Positions 8,865 to 18,301 of a stretch of DNA of 64,000 nt are shown piece after piece. Every line of letters starts with the position of its first letter. Position 1 is the first letter of the stretch. The stretch is from positions 310,001-374,000 of the forward strand of contig NZ_FNFO01000001.1 in the NCBI RefSeq assembly GCF_900100765.1, read 5' to 3'. The stretch is from Catalinimonas alkaloidigena (GTDB lineage: Bacteria > Bacteroidota > Bacteroidia > Cytophagales > Flexibacteraceae). A program made the position numbers and the translations under genes. The notes beneath the pieces are model-generated. The model made no database searches and was not told the DNA's origin. It was given only the letters and a program-made list of their open reading frames with translations.

Positions 8865-9842
8865 CTACGCTACCTTATCCTTGTTGTAACGGTCGCGGTA
8901 CTCCATCGGGGAGACGCCCGCGATTTTTCGGAATACGTCGCGGAAGGCTTTGTTGTCGTTGTAGCCGACGTCGTACATCACTTCACTGATCGTTTTGCGA
9001 CTCAGTTCCAATTGCTTTTTGGAGGCCTCGATCTTGACGCGCTGGATGTACTCGACCACCGTGTTCTGCGTCGCTTTTTTGAAACGCCGCTCCAGCGTCC
9101 GGCGGCCGATCCCGAACGCCTCGGCCAGTTGGTCGACCGTGATCTTGTCCTGAAAATTCCCTTCGATAAACTCCTGCACGTGTGCGATCTCCGCGTCGTT
9201 GTGATTGCGCTGCCCCTTGAACACGCTGAACGGCGATTGCGTGTCGCGGTTCAGGTCCAGCACGAAGAACTTGGACGCCAGAATGGCCGTCGCGCGGTCG
9301 GTGTATTTCTCGACCAGGTGCAGCAGCAGATTCCAGTACGAAGAAGCCCCACCACTCGAATAGACGCCGTTTTGTTCGGTGACGATGCGGTCGTCGACCA
9401 GCGTAACCTCCGGAAACATCGTCCGAAATTCGTTGGCGTATAGCCAGTGAGTCGAGCACGATTTTCCGTCGAGCAAGCCCGTCGAAGCGAGGAGAAAGGC
9501 ACCCAAACAGAGGCTGGCGACTTCGGCTCCGGCCTGGTACTGTTGCACGATCCAGGGAAAAAAGGCCTGGTTGCGTTGGATGGCACTTTGCAGGTGACCA
9601 CTGATGGCCGGGACCAGAATCAGGTCCGGCGGGTTGGCGTTGGTCAGTTGAGCATCGGTGTGGACCGAAAACAGGCCGTCGTTCAGCTTCACTTCCTTCG
9701 TCAGGCCGACCAGTTGGACGTGGAAGAGGGGCGGCTTTCCGGCGCTTTTCAGAAAATCGTTTACGGCCGTGAACATGTAGCGTGGGTCGACAATGGCGGC
9801 CAGAACACCGGTTTCGGGGACAAGAATGGCGATGTTTTTCAT
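8865..9842 (-). CDS. GlxA-type transcriptional regulator (DJ-1/PfpI + AraC HTH)
   Basis: A 325-residue regulator. I place the start at the ATG at 9842 (MKNIAILVPE), where the DJ-1/PfpI fold begins, not at an upstream in-frame ATG at 9899. Residues 1-185 are the DJ-1-like domain with the elbow Cys in SLCLGAFLLAST. Residues about 225-320 carry two AraC-type helix-turn-helix units (TVDQLAEAFGIGRRTLERRF and EVMYDVGYNDNKAFRDVFRK). It is divergent from the VOC/reductase/DoxX operon across a 145-bp gap, which suggests it controls that operon. The ligand is unknown. Confidence 0.9.
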   Translation of the reverse strand: MKNIAILVPETGVLAAIVDPRYMFTAVNDFLKSAGKPPLFHVQLVGLTKEVKLNDGLFSVHTDAQLTNANPPDLILVPAISGHLQSAIQRNQAFFPWIVQQYQAGAEVASLCLGAFLLASTGLLDGKSCSTHWLYANEFRTMFPEVTLVDDRIVTEQNGVYSSGGASSYWNLLLHLVEKYTDRATAILASKFFVLDLNRDTQSPFSVFKGQRNHNDAEIAHVQEFIEGNFQDKITVDQLAEAFGIGRRTLERRFKKATQNTVVEYIQRVKIEASKKQLELSRKTISEVMYDVGYNDNKAFRDVFRKIAGVSPMEYRDRYNKDKVA

Positions 9843-9947
9843 GGGGAAGGAGGGGGCACGGTAGTTACCAAAAGTAGGAAAAAAAGGTGTCGCAAACACC
9901 CCATCAGATTGACGGATTCACGCACGCGCGCCAGTCCGATTCCGCCC

Positions 9948-9955
9948 TACCTTTG
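9948..9955 (+). promoter_or_regulatory. Bacteroidota-type -7 box TACCTTTG
   Basis: Matches TANNTTTG, the -7 element used by the main sigma factor of Bacteroidota. It lies 32 bp upstream of the VOC gene start. No good TTTG -33 box is visible at the standard spacing, so the call is tentative. Confidence 0.4.
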
Positions 9956-9987
9956 TCTTGTTCCCACACCGAAAACCCGGTTCTGCC

Positions 9988-10398
9988 ATGAAGACACACC
10001 TGAGTCCCTACCTGAATTTCAACGGCAAATGCCGCGAGGCCATGACGTTTTACCAGGCGTGCCTGGGCGGGGAACTGACCTTGCAAAAGATCGCCGAGTC
10101 GCCGATGGGGGCGCAACTATCGGCCGAAGCCGGGAACCACATTCTGCACAGCCACCTGCGGCACGGCGCCCTCGAACTGATGGGCTCCGACATGATGGGC
10201 GCGGGGGTAGTGCGGGGCAATCAGGTTACCCTGTGCCTGAACTGCAGCGGCGATCAGGAGATCCGTACCTTCTTCTCCCGCCTTTCCGACGGCGGTCAGG
10301 TCATCACGCCTCTGCATCAGTCGTTCTGGGGCGCGACTTATGGCGAACTGACCGACAAATTCGGGATGACCTGGATGCTGAGCTACGCCAAAGACTGA
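9988..10398 (+). CDS. PhnB-like VOC family protein
   Basis: A 136-residue VOC protein of the PhnB/3-demethylubiquinone-methyltransferase-like type: YLNFNGKCREAMTFYQACLG at the start, then HSHLRHGALELMGSD and a WGATYGELTDKFGMTWML ending. The ATG at 9988 follows the -7 box at 9948 and starts right at the domain, so it is preferred over a codon at 9958. Biochemical role unknown. It is the first gene of a likely four-gene operon that ends at 11736. Confidence 0.85.
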   Translation: MKTHLSPYLNFNGKCREAMTFYQACLGGELTLQKIAESPMGAQLSAEAGNHILHSHLRHGALELMGSDMMGAGVVRGNQVTLCLNCSGDQEIRTFFSRLSDGGQVITPLHQSFWGATYGELTDKFGMTWMLSYAKD

Positions 10399-10448
10399 GT
10401 CGATCTATCCGCTTTTAGTGCCTTTTCTCACTTCAACACTCTATACCC

Positions 10449-11027
10449 ATGCGCAAGCTGAAACTGCAAGTACAAACGACCATCGACGGATTTATCGCCG
10501 GGCCACAGGGCGAAATGGACTGGATGGTGTTCGACTGGTCGGACGACCTGAAGGACTACGTGACGCGCCTCACCGACCCGATCGAGACGATCTTGCTGGG
10601 GCGTACCCTTGCCGAAGGGTTCATTCCGCACTGGGCGGGGGTGGCCGCCGATCCGCAGAACCCCGAGCATGCGGCGGGCAAAAAGTTTACGGAGACGCCC
10701 AAAGTGGTGTTTACACGAACGCTGAAGGCGTCGCCGTGGGAGCGTACCGCTCTGGCGCAGGGCGACCTGACCGAAGAGGTGAACCGACTGAAGCAACCGC
10801 CCGGCGGCGACCTCATCACCTACGGAGGGAGCCGGTTTGCCTCGGCGCTGATCAAAGCCCGGCTGATCGACGACCTCCATCTGTTTGTCAATCCCGTGGT
10901 GCTCGGCCGGGGCCTGCCCATCTTTCAGGAGGTCGCCACTCAACAAGCCTACCACCTGGCCAATGCCCGGACGTTCGACTGCGGCATCATCGTTTTGCAC
11001 TACCAACCCAAATCCATCGCCTTATGA
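10449..11027 (+). CDS. RibD C-terminal / dihydrofolate reductase-like protein
   Basis: A 192-residue protein of the bacterial RibD C-terminal reductase fold: LQVQTTIDGFIAGPQGEMDW at the start, TILLGRTLAEGF, GGDLITYGGSRFASALI (NADPH-binding loop region) and LVNPVVLGRGLPIFQEV. These stand-alone reductases (YyaP/YwjB type) have no settled substrate; the deaminase half of RibD is missing, so a riboflavin role is unlikely. Its TGA overlaps the next ATG by 4 bp, which shows translational coupling. Confidence 0.88.
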   Translation: MRKLKLQVQTTIDGFIAGPQGEMDWMVFDWSDDLKDYVTRLTDPIETILLGRTLAEGFIPHWAGVAADPQNPEHAAGKKFTETPKVVFTRTLKASPWERTALAQGDLTEEVNRLKQPPGGDLITYGGSRFASALIKARLIDDLHLFVNPVVLGRGLPIFQEVATQQAYHLANARTFDCGIIVLHYQPKSIAL

Positions 11028-11452
11028 AAAAGATCACAATTCTCTACTGGGCGTTTACCGGCCTCTTCGCCTTTATGATGTTCGGCTCGGCGGTACCCGA
11101 TGCCCTTTCGGTGGAAATGGCGCAGGAAGGTTTCAAGAGCATGAACATGCCCACGTACCTGCTGCCGTTCCTCGGCATTGCCAAAATGCTCGGCGTGATT
11201 GCCATCCTGGTGCCCGGCTTTCCCCGCATCAAAGAGTGGGCCTACGCCGGACTGGTCTTCGATCTGTTGGGCGCAACCTACTCGATCATCGCGTCGGGGC
11301 AGCCCGTCGCTTCCTGGGCATTTATGGCGTTGCCGCTCTCGTTGGCGGCGGCTTCGTACTACTTCTATCACAAGCGCCTGGCGGCGGTGCGGTCGGCCGA
11401 GGCGCTGGCGCAACCGTCTCGGGTCCCGTCGAATACCTTGATTGCCTCATGA
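11024..11452 (+). CDS. DoxX-like membrane protein
   Basis: A 142-residue inner-membrane protein with four hydrophobic segments: ITILYWAFTGLFAFMMFGSA, LPFLGIAKMLGVIAILVPGF, WAYAGLVFDLLGATYSIIAS and WAFMALPLSLAAASYYFYH. The lengths and the P-x-L-P-x-L-G-I-A-K pattern fit DoxX-like family proteins. It overlaps both neighbours by 4 bp (ATGA), so the three genes form one translationally coupled unit. Function unknown; related proteins have been linked to redox stress. Confidence 0.87.
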   Translation: MKKITILYWAFTGLFAFMMFGSAVPDALSVEMAQEGFKSMNMPTYLLPFLGIAKMLGVIAILVPGFPRIKEWAYAGLVFDLLGATYSIIASGQPVASWAFMALPLSLAAASYYFYHKRLAAVRSAEALAQPSRVPSNTLIAS

Positions 11453-11736
11453 CTGCGCAAAGCCTGCGGACGTGTCCCCACGGACATCGGTACTACAAAC
11501 GAAGTGACTGCCCGGTCTGTCCGATCTGCGAACAGAAACGCGCATCCGAAGCCGGGTTTATGACCCGACTCGCGGCCCCGGCCCGGCGGGCGCTGGAAGG
11601 TGCGGGCATCACGACGCTGGCGCAACTTGCCGAATGGCGGGAGGCGGATGTGCTGGCGCTGCACGGCATGGGGCCGGGTAGCCTGCCGAAATTGCGCCAT
11701 GCGCTGGCAGCCGTTGGTCTGGCCTTTCGAACGTAG
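11449..11736 (+). CDS. Small zinc-ribbon / RpoA-CTD-like helix-hairpin-helix protein
   Basis: A 95-residue protein. The N-terminus has clustered Cys and His (CPHGHRYYKRSDCPVCPIC, residues 9-27), which suggests a zinc ribbon. The rest (about 40-92) looks like the C-terminal domain of RNA polymerase alpha: PARRALEGAGITTLAQLAEW and LHGMGPGSLPKLRHAL, two helix-hairpin-helix units that could bind DNA or protein. It is coupled to the DoxX gene by a 4-bp overlap. Proteins of this kind recur in Bacteroidota with no tested function. Confidence 0.8.
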   Translation: MTAQSLRTCPHGHRYYKRSDCPVCPICEQKRASEAGFMTRLAAPARRALEGAGITTLAQLAEWREADVLALHGMGPGSLPKLRHALAAVGLAFRT

Positions 11737-11743
11737 GGGGCTG

Positions 11744-11782
11744 ACAGGCGGGACTTGCGTCGTGATCGGTACGTCCCGCTGT
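11744..11782. terminator. Hairpin between convergent genes
   Basis: ACAG-(G)-CGGGAC pairs with GTCCCG-CTGT, ten base pairs with one bulged G and an 18-base loop. It sits in the 57-bp gap between two convergent stop codons, where a two-way terminator is expected. The T-run is poor. Confidence 0.45.
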
Positions 11783-11793
11783 AGAAGCATTCT

Positions 11794-13179
11794 TTAAGGT
11801 TGTATCGGGAAACAGACTTCAAATTCCGTACGTCCGGGCTGGGACGCTACCTTCAGACGGCCGCGGTGTTGTTGCACGACGCCCAGCACCGTGTCCAGCC
11901 CCAGCCCGGTTCCCTTGCCCAACTCTTTGGTCGTAAAAAACGGTTCGAAGATGCGGTCTTTGAGGTCGGCCGGAATACCCGGGCCGTTGTCGATCACCTG
12001 CACTTTGACGAACTCGCCGTCGCGCTCCGTGTGAATGCGCAGGACCGGATCGGGCACGTGTTCCAGCGCGTCGAGGGCATTGTCGATCAGGTTGGTCCAG
12101 ACCTGATTCATGGCCCCGACCTGCATCGTGACGGGCGGCATCGCGGGGTCGTAGTCTTCTTCCACCCGCACCCGCCTGAGGCGGTACCCCAGCATGGTCA
12201 GCGTGTTGCGGATGCCCTCGTGCAGGTCGGCGGGCATCAGGTCCTGGGTGCGGTCCATGTGCGTATACACTTTCACCGACTGAATCAGCGTCGATACCCG
12301 GCTGGAGGCTTCGCGGATTTCGCCGACGATGCGCTCGGTCACCAGGTTCTGGTTGATCCAGTTGAAAATGGGGTTGAGGTGCGCGGATGGAATTTTCGCT
12401 TTGAACACCCGCAGATCGTCTGTGGTAAACCCATAGGCCACCAGGTTTTCGGCAATTTCCGAGGCATGCTCCACCCCGTGGTCGTCGAACCAGTCGGCGA
12501 GCTGGTCTTCCAGCGCCGCGCGTTGCATCAGGGTCAGGGCGGCGGGGCGTTGGGCCAGTTTGTCGAACAGCAGTGCATTGACGATGTCTACTTCGTCCGA
12601 CGGCATTTTGATGGAAATCACCGCTTTGAAGCCTTCGGGCTGCAGATGCAGGTGCCGTTGCAGGTTCTCGGCATTGCGCACAATGGACGAGATGGGGTTG
12701 TTTAGTTCGTGAGCCAGCCCGGCCGAGAGTTTCCCGAGGGCCATCATCTTCTCGTCCTGTTTCTGTTGCGAAGTCCAGTCCCGCACCCGGGTGGTCATCA
12801 CGGCCACCAGGGCCTGTGTCAGCTCAAAATGGTGGGTGACCAGTTCCTGCAAATGGTCGCGGGAAAACGAGAGGACGGAGGCGTCCTGTAACACCAGGCC
12901 CGATGCCTGCGCGTTTTTGATGCGCGAATAGGGGAGGTAGCCCGTGATTTCGCCGGGCTCCAGCAGCGTAAATTCCTGGCTCAGTCCCCTCAGAGGAAAA
13001 ATGAACCGAATCAGTCCGCTGAGGATGATCTGGGTATTGACCACGGGCTCGCCCTCACGAAACAGGTAATCGCCCGCCCGCAAGTCGTGCTGGCGACTCC
13101 TGGCGATGAGCCATTCCAGTTGGGCGGCGGGTACATCACGAAAAGCCTCGATCTGGGTAAGAATCGGAAAGGGGTCCAT
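11794..13179 (-). CDS. Sensor histidine kinase with N-terminal cyclic-nucleotide-binding domain
   Basis: A 461-residue soluble kinase; the ATG at 13179 ([10 protein letters not shown]) is preferred because longer in-frame starts add a sequence with no domain character. Residues 10-120 form a cNMP-binding beta-roll ([24 protein letters not shown]). The H-box has His157 in [20 protein letters not shown]. The N-box is [14 protein letters not shown] (359-372) and the G-boxes are DNGPGIP and GKGTGLGL. About 110 residues between the H-box and the second dimerisation helix (175-285) are an unusual insertion. No membrane segment and no adjacent response regulator. It starts 135 bp after the last permease of the minus-strand run and may share its transcript. 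Confidence 0.9.
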   Translation of the reverse strand: MDPFPILTQIEAFRDVPAAQLEWLIARSRQHDLRAGDYLFREGEPVVNTQIILSGLIRFIFPLRGLSQEFTLLEPGEITGYLPYSRIKNAQASGLVLQDASVLSFSRDHLQELVTHHFELTQALVAVMTTRVRDWTSQQKQDEKMMALGKLSAGLAHELNNPISSIVRNAENLQRHLHLQPEGFKAVISIKMPSDEVDIVNALLFDKLAQRPAALTLMQRAALEDQLADWFDDHGVEHASEIAENLVAYGFTTDDLRVFKAKIPSAHLNPIFNWINQNLVTERIVGEIREASSRVSTLIQSVKVYTHMDRTQDLMPADLHEGIRNTLTMLGYRLRRVRVEEDYDPAMPPVTMQVGAMNQVWTNLIDNALDALEHVPDPVLRIHTERDGEFVKVQVIDNGPGIPADLKDRIFEPFFTTKELGKGTGLGLDTVLGVVQQHRGRLKVASQPGRTEFEVCFPIQP

Positions 13180-13314
13180 AGGGAGAAGCGGCAAGGCGGT
13201 GCGACAGCCGGACGCTTCCCTGCGGCAGCGGGTACGTCCTGACCGGCCTAAAATTATTGAAATTACCGATGCAGGACGACGTGGCACTACCGGGGCGTGG
13301 TCGCGCAACGGCCG

Positions 13315-15714
13315 TTATTCGGCCCGCAGGGCGTCGGCCGGATTGGCCTGCGTGGCGCGCCACAACTGGTAACTGACGGTGCCAAGCGACAGCACCAGGG
13401 CCATGCCAGCCGCCAAGGCAAAGGCGTCGGGACCGATGCCGATCCGCAGCGCAAAATCTTCCAGCCAGCGTTGCATCAGGAACCACGCCAGCGGAATGGC
13501 AACCACGTTGGCCAGCAGAAACAGGCGCGAAAGGTCGTGGACCAATAACCAAGCAATGTCGCGACCGGAAGCCCCGAGGACTTTGCGCAGGTTGATTTCC
13601 CGGAAGCGTTGTGCCGCCAAAAAGGTGGTAAGGCCGAACAGCCCCAGGCACGAGACAAAAATGGCCAGCCCCGAGAAGATCAGAAAAAAGTGCAACAGGC
13701 GGTCTTCGGCGGCATACAGGGTAGCAAATTGTTCGTCGACGAACTTGACATCCATGGTATAGCCGGGGAACAGCAGCGCAAAATCGTCCTGAAGACTGGC
13801 TAGGGTGGTTTGCAGTTCGCGGGTATCGAGGCGGACAATCAGGCGTTGCAGCCAGGTGCTTTTCCAACTGGTATCGGCGTCGGCCAGAAGCGTAAGCGCC
13901 AGCGGTTCTACCTCTTGCTTCAAACTGGTATAGTGAAAATCGTTGATTATGGCCGCTACGGGCGTAGTGGTCGAGTCGGACAGATTCAGGATGCTGGCCG
14001 TCAGCGGGTCGTCCAGCGACAGGGCTTCGACGGCTTTCTGGTTCAGGACGATGTGGCTGGTGCCGGCCCGCAACGAATCGTATTGTACCCACTCCGGCTG
14101 CAATACCCGCAGGTAATCCAGGTCGGCGTAGATGGGCCGGATGGCGTAGCTGGGGCGGTCGCTTGCCGGCACCGTCTGGTAATCGTCATAACGGTTTTTG
14201 GCGATGGCCCCGGGATAGGTCGCGCAGCGGCTCAGCGCCACCACGTGCGGATGGCGTGTCCACCGATCTTTCAGGGTCATCAGTTTTTCGCGTTCGTTGA
14301 CCGGCGTGCTGTGCCGGTTGGAACGCTGCGGCGTCACCACCACCAACTGCGCGTTGGCAAAGCCGAGGTTGGCACGCTTCAGAAAGTCGAGTTGCTGGTA
14401 CATGAGCACGGTGGCGGCCATCATCACGAGCGAGATGACAAACTGACCGATGATCAGCAGATCGCGGACCCCGGTTTTCCCCCGGCTGAAGCGCTTTTCC
14501 AGGAGTTGAATCGGCTGAAAGCGGGAGAACTGGAGGGCCGGGTACAGACCGGCCAGCAGCCCGATGCAGGCCAGCACGCCCAGGGCCAGGCGGGCGTAGT
14601 TCCACGAGAAGTAACGGATGGTCAGGGGCGTGTCGGCCAGGTCGCGAAACAAGCGGACGCCACCGTCGGTCAGAAGCACGGAGAGCAGCAGCGCGGCCAG
14701 CGCCATGAGCAGCACTTCTACAAAATAAAGACTCACGATTTGCGCGCGGCTTGCGCCCATCACTTTCCGCACGCCCACTTCCAGGTTGCGCAACGACGAG
14801 CGCGCCGTGAAGATGATCACAAAGTTGAGGCACCCCAGCAGCAACACCAACAGCCCTACCGCCAGGAAAATGTACACCTTCTGCCGGTTTTCGGTCCGGA
14901 CAAGCGGATTCCAGTCGAAGTCCTGGTAAAAGTGTAGGGAGCGCAGCGGCAGCAGTGCCACCGAATACTGACTTTCGGCGTGTCCGGCATTCATCGTTGT
15001 CGTGATTTTTTCGGAAATCTCCTGTGCAAACCGGTCGGGGTCGGTGCCCGCGCGGGCCAAGAGGTAGTGGCAACCGTAGCCGTAATACGAAAACGCGTTG
15101 CCGACGCTCTCCAGCGAAGCGTGCGAAATCAGGGCCGCAAAATGGAGGTGCGAATTTTCGGGCGCTTCGCGGACCAGCCCCGCCACCTGGTAGTCGTGGT
15201 TGCGCAGCACCACCGTCTGGCCTAGGGCGTCGCCGTCTCCGAACAGGGCGCGTGCCATCGAGTCGGTGAGCAGAATCTGGTTGGGGGCTTGCAGCGGCTG
15301 GGGAAGCGCCGTGGTGAGCGAAAAATCAAACACGTGGAAGAAGTTGGTATCCACCGCCAGGATGTTCTGCGGCGTATTCACACTTCGGTCACCCGCCGCG
15401 AGTTCGTCGCGTCCCAGCGGAAATACCTGCGTCACGCGCTCCACCGAAGCGATTTCGTGCGCCAGCGGCAGGAGCAGCTTGCCTTCGGTGTAGGTGCCCC
15501 GCCACACTTTGGAGTCGGTTTGGTTCTGGAGGTAACTCAGGAAAATCCGGTCGGCGCGCGAGTGGAACTGATCGAACGATAACTCCCGCTGTACATACGA
15601 GCCTAAAAGCAATGCACAGGCCATGCCGACCGACAGACCGAGGATGTTGAGCCCGGCGTAGAGCTTTTGCTTGCGGATGTTGCGGAAAGCCGCGACGAGG
15701 TAGTGACGAAGCAT
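13315..15714 (-). CDS. FtsX/MacB-like ABC transporter permease (third of the run)
   Basis: A 799-residue inner-membrane protein without the soluble prefix domain; the ATG at 15714 (MLRHYLVAAFRNIRKQKLYA) matches the paralogues better than an upstream TTG. It has TM1 at about 22-42, a periplasmic MacB core, a first FtsX block around NLEVGVRKVMGASRAQI, a second around REINLRKVLGASGRDI and the shared ending NPADALRAE. It lies 78 bp downstream of the previous permease. No ATPase gene is in the window, so the energy source must come from elsewhere. Confidence 0.9.
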   Translation of the reverse strand: MLRHYLVAAFRNIRKQKLYAGLNILGLSVGMACALLLGSYVQRELSFDQFHSRADRIFLSYLQNQTDSKVWRGTYTEGKLLLPLAHEIASVERVTQVFPLGRDELAAGDRSVNTPQNILAVDTNFFHVFDFSLTTALPQPLQAPNQILLTDSMARALFGDGDALGQTVVLRNHDYQVAGLVREAPENSHLHFAALISHASLESVGNAFSYYGYGCHYLLARAGTDPDRFAQEISEKITTTMNAGHAESQYSVALLPLRSLHFYQDFDWNPLVRTENRQKVYIFLAVGLLVLLLGCLNFVIIFTARSSLRNLEVGVRKVMGASRAQIVSLYFVEVLLMALAALLLSVLLTDGGVRLFRDLADTPLTIRYFSWNYARLALGVLACIGLLAGLYPALQFSRFQPIQLLEKRFSRGKTGVRDLLIIGQFVISLVMMAATVLMYQQLDFLKRANLGFANAQLVVVTPQRSNRHSTPVNEREKLMTLKDRWTRHPHVVALSRCATYPGAIAKNRYDDYQTVPASDRPSYAIRPIYADLDYLRVLQPEWVQYDSLRAGTSHIVLNQKAVEALSLDDPLTASILNLSDSTTTPVAAIINDFHYTSLKQEVEPLALTLLADADTSWKSTWLQRLIVRLDTRELQTTLASLQDDFALLFPGYTMDVKFVDEQFATLYAAEDRLLHFFLIFSGLAIFVSCLGLFGLTTFLAAQRFREINLRKVLGASGRDIAWLLVHDLSRLFLLANVVAIPLAWFLMQRWLEDFALRIGIGPDAFALAAGMALVLSLGTVSYQLWRATQANPADALRAE

Positions 15715-15792
15715 GCGTAGTTCAGACAAAGCGGTTTACGTACGAAAGACCCACCCCAGCGGCGTGGGGGCGGGGGGAAGTGCACAGCGCTG

Positions 15793-18150
15793 TCACTCCG
15801 CCCGCAGGGCCTTCACTGGATTGGCCAGAGCCGTTCGGATGCTCTGGACGCTCACGGTGAGGAGGGCGATCAGCAGCGCGGTGGCACCGCCCACGAAGAA
15901 GACCAGCACCCCCGGTGAGGTACTGTAGGCGAAGTTTTCGAGCCAGCGGTGGGTGAACCACCAGGCCAGCGGCGTTGCCATCAGCACGGAAAGAAGGACC
16001 AGTTTCAGGAAGTCGCGGGACAGCAACAGCACAATGCCGCTCACGCTGGCCCCCAGCACCTTACGAATGCCGATCTCTTTGGTGCGCAGTTCGGCGGTGT
16101 AAATTGCCAGCCCCAGCAGACCCAGGCAGGAGACGAAAATGGCTACTCCGGCGAAGTAGTAAAACAGGCGCGCCGTGCGCTGGTCCGACTTGTAGAGGCT
16201 GTCGTAGGCCTGATCCATAAACTCGTATTCGAAGGGATACTCCGGGTTGTAGCGGTGCCAGATTTTTTCGGCGGCGGCAATGGCCTGCGGGGCGTCGGCG
16301 CCTGTCGTCTTGATGTAGAAGCGCCACGGCTCCGGCTGGTGGTAGAAAACGACCGGCTTGATCTTCTCGTGAACCGAAGCAACGTGGAAATCTTTCGCCA
16401 CGCCGATGATGGTGCCTTCGGTATCCCAGAGCGTGAACCGCTTGCCGACCGGATCGGTGATGCCTGCCTCGCGAACGGCCGTTTCGTTCAGAATGAAGTG
16501 GGCCGAGTCGGCCTTGGAGCCGGAGAAGCCCGTGCCATCGGCCAGTTCGATGCCCATCACGCCAAGAAAGTTTTCTTCGATACCGACCGGATGCACGATA
16601 AACGAAAGGTCTTCGGGCTTGCCGTCCCAGTCGGTATCGCCGGTCGAACTGCCTACCTGAATCAGGTTCTGGTTGGCCGAGGCCACGCCCCGGATGCCCG
16701 GTCGTTTCTCTAGCTCGTCTTTGGCCTGCGCAAAATGGTCGTGGATGTCGCGCATCCAGAAGGCAAGCACGTTCTCGCGGTCGTAGCCCAGCTTCTTTTC
16801 CCGTACGTACTGCATCTGCTTGGTAATGACCAGCGTACTGACGATCAGCACGACCGAAAAGGCAAACTGAGTAATGACCAGTACCTGCCGGAAACCGGCG
16901 TTGTTCTGCCTGCCGAAGCGTCCTTTTAAGGCTTGCAAGGGCTGGAACGACGACAGCAGCATGGCCGGGTAGACGCCCGCCAGCAGCAACGTAAACAGAA
17001 AGGCACCGCCCAACAGCAGCATGACGGTCGGCTGAAACGGATCAAAAACCAGCGTTTTGCCCGACAGGTCGTTGTAGACCGGCATCAGCACCGGAATGAG
17101 CAGCAGCGACAGGCCCAGCGCCACGACAAACACCAGGAGGGACTCGCCCAGAAATTGCGCGAACAACTGCCCCCGGTCGGCCCCGATAATTTTGCGCATG
17201 CTGACTTCTTTGGACCGGTGCGTGGCGCGGGCGGTGGTAAGGTTGACGTAGTTGATGCAGGCGATGAGCAGAATGACCAGCGCCACCAAAAAGAAGATGC
17301 GTACTTCGGTAGCGCCGGCGGCCGAACCATCGGGGGCGTAAAGGTGCCAATCGGCCAGCGGTTGCAGCTTGTATTCCTGATCGGCCGTGGCGTGCGGGTG
17401 GTTTTTCTGCTGGATGCCGGAAAGCAGTTGCGCCACCCGGTCCGGGCGGGCATCGGCGTGGAGCAGCAGATAGGTATCGTAGTTGAAGTTGCCCCAGTCG
17501 CTTTCCAGGCTTTTCCAGTAACCGGTGCCGGTGTATTGCTTCGCGAGGAGGTCGAACGGAAAGAAAAGCTCTCCCTGAATCGACGAATTGCTCGGGATGT
17601 TTTGCAAGATGCCGCTCACCAGAAACGACGTGCTGTCGTCGGTATGCAGGCTCTGGCCCAGCACGTCCGTCGTACCGAAGTATTTTTCGGCGGCCGCTTC
17701 GGTGACGATCACCGACTGGTGGTTCGGGAACGGCTCGGCCGCGTTGCCCGCCACCAGCGGAAAGCTGAACAAGGTAAAAAAAGACGGGTCTACGTACAGC
17801 CCCTTCGAGTTGAAAAACGGCTGGTCGTTGACGATGACGCGTGCCAGATCCCAATGGCGGGCCGTTCGTACCGCCTCCAGCACCCCCGGCACTTCCCGCT
17901 TGGCGTAGACCGCCACCGGTCCCTGCGTGCTGGTCCAGATGAGGGAGCGCTGGGCATCGACCAGCGAATTGACGTGGTAAATGTGGTCGAGCCGCTCGTG
18001 CATCCGGTCGAAACTGCGCTCGTCCTGCACCCAGAGCAGCAGCAGCACCGCTACCGTCAGGCCGACGGTCAGGCCCCCGAGGTTGAGTAACGTGTAGGTG
18101 CGGTGGTTCCAGAGGGTACGTAGGGCGGTGGACAGGTAGTTCTTCAGCAT
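15793..18150 (-). CDS. FtsX/MacB-like ABC transporter permease (second of the run)
   Basis: A 785-residue paralogue: MLKNYLSTALRTLWNHRTYT, TM1 at about 21-41, FtsX blocks at SKEVSMRKIIGADRGQL and TKEIGIRKVLGASVSGI, and the ending TALANPVKALRAE. It is closer in its middle part to the prefix-domain permease at 5706-8315 than to its two direct neighbours (for example the TSTQGPVAVYAKREVPGVLE/TSRPLADVLKNDYPAIEE region). A 151-bp gap separates it from the upstream permease; no palindrome of the TGTTCG type is in that gap, so a shared promoter upstream of 20734 is likely. Confidence 0.9.
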   Translation of the reverse strand: MLKNYLSTALRTLWNHRTYTLLNLGGLTVGLTVAVLLLLWVQDERSFDRMHERLDHIYHVNSLVDAQRSLIWTSTQGPVAVYAKREVPGVLEAVRTARHWDLARVIVNDQPFFNSKGLYVDPSFFTLFSFPLVAGNAAEPFPNHQSVIVTEAAAEKYFGTTDVLGQSLHTDDSTSFLVSGILQNIPSNSSIQGELFFPFDLLAKQYTGTGYWKSLESDWGNFNYDTYLLLHADARPDRVAQLLSGIQQKNHPHATADQEYKLQPLADWHLYAPDGSAAGATEVRIFFLVALVILLIACINYVNLTTARATHRSKEVSMRKIIGADRGQLFAQFLGESLLVFVVALGLSLLLIPVLMPVYNDLSGKTLVFDPFQPTVMLLLGGAFLFTLLLAGVYPAMLLSSFQPLQALKGRFGRQNNAGFRQVLVITQFAFSVVLIVSTLVITKQMQYVREKKLGYDRENVLAFWMRDIHDHFAQAKDELEKRPGIRGVASANQNLIQVGSSTGDTDWDGKPEDLSFIVHPVGIEENFLGVMGIELADGTGFSGSKADSAHFILNETAVREAGITDPVGKRFTLWDTEGTIIGVAKDFHVASVHEKIKPVVFYHQPEPWRFYIKTTGADAPQAIAAAEKIWHRYNPEYPFEYEFMDQAYDSLYKSDQRTARLFYYFAGVAIFVSCLGLLGLAIYTAELRTKEIGIRKVLGASVSGIVLLLSRDFLKLVLLSVLMATPLAWWFTHRWLENFAYSTSPGVLVFFVGGATALLIALLTVSVQSIRTALANPVKALRAE

Positions 18151-18301
18151 GTCGGGGTTGGGGTTAGCGGTGATCCGTCGAGGCGTTTAGGTCAGATGTA
18201 TGAGAAAGAAACCGCTTACAAGGTCGCGGTCGGTTTCGGAAACGGTGATCAACACGAGGCTGCCAGACGTTGCCTCTCTCTTGGTGAATTCTTTTGCGTA
18301 T

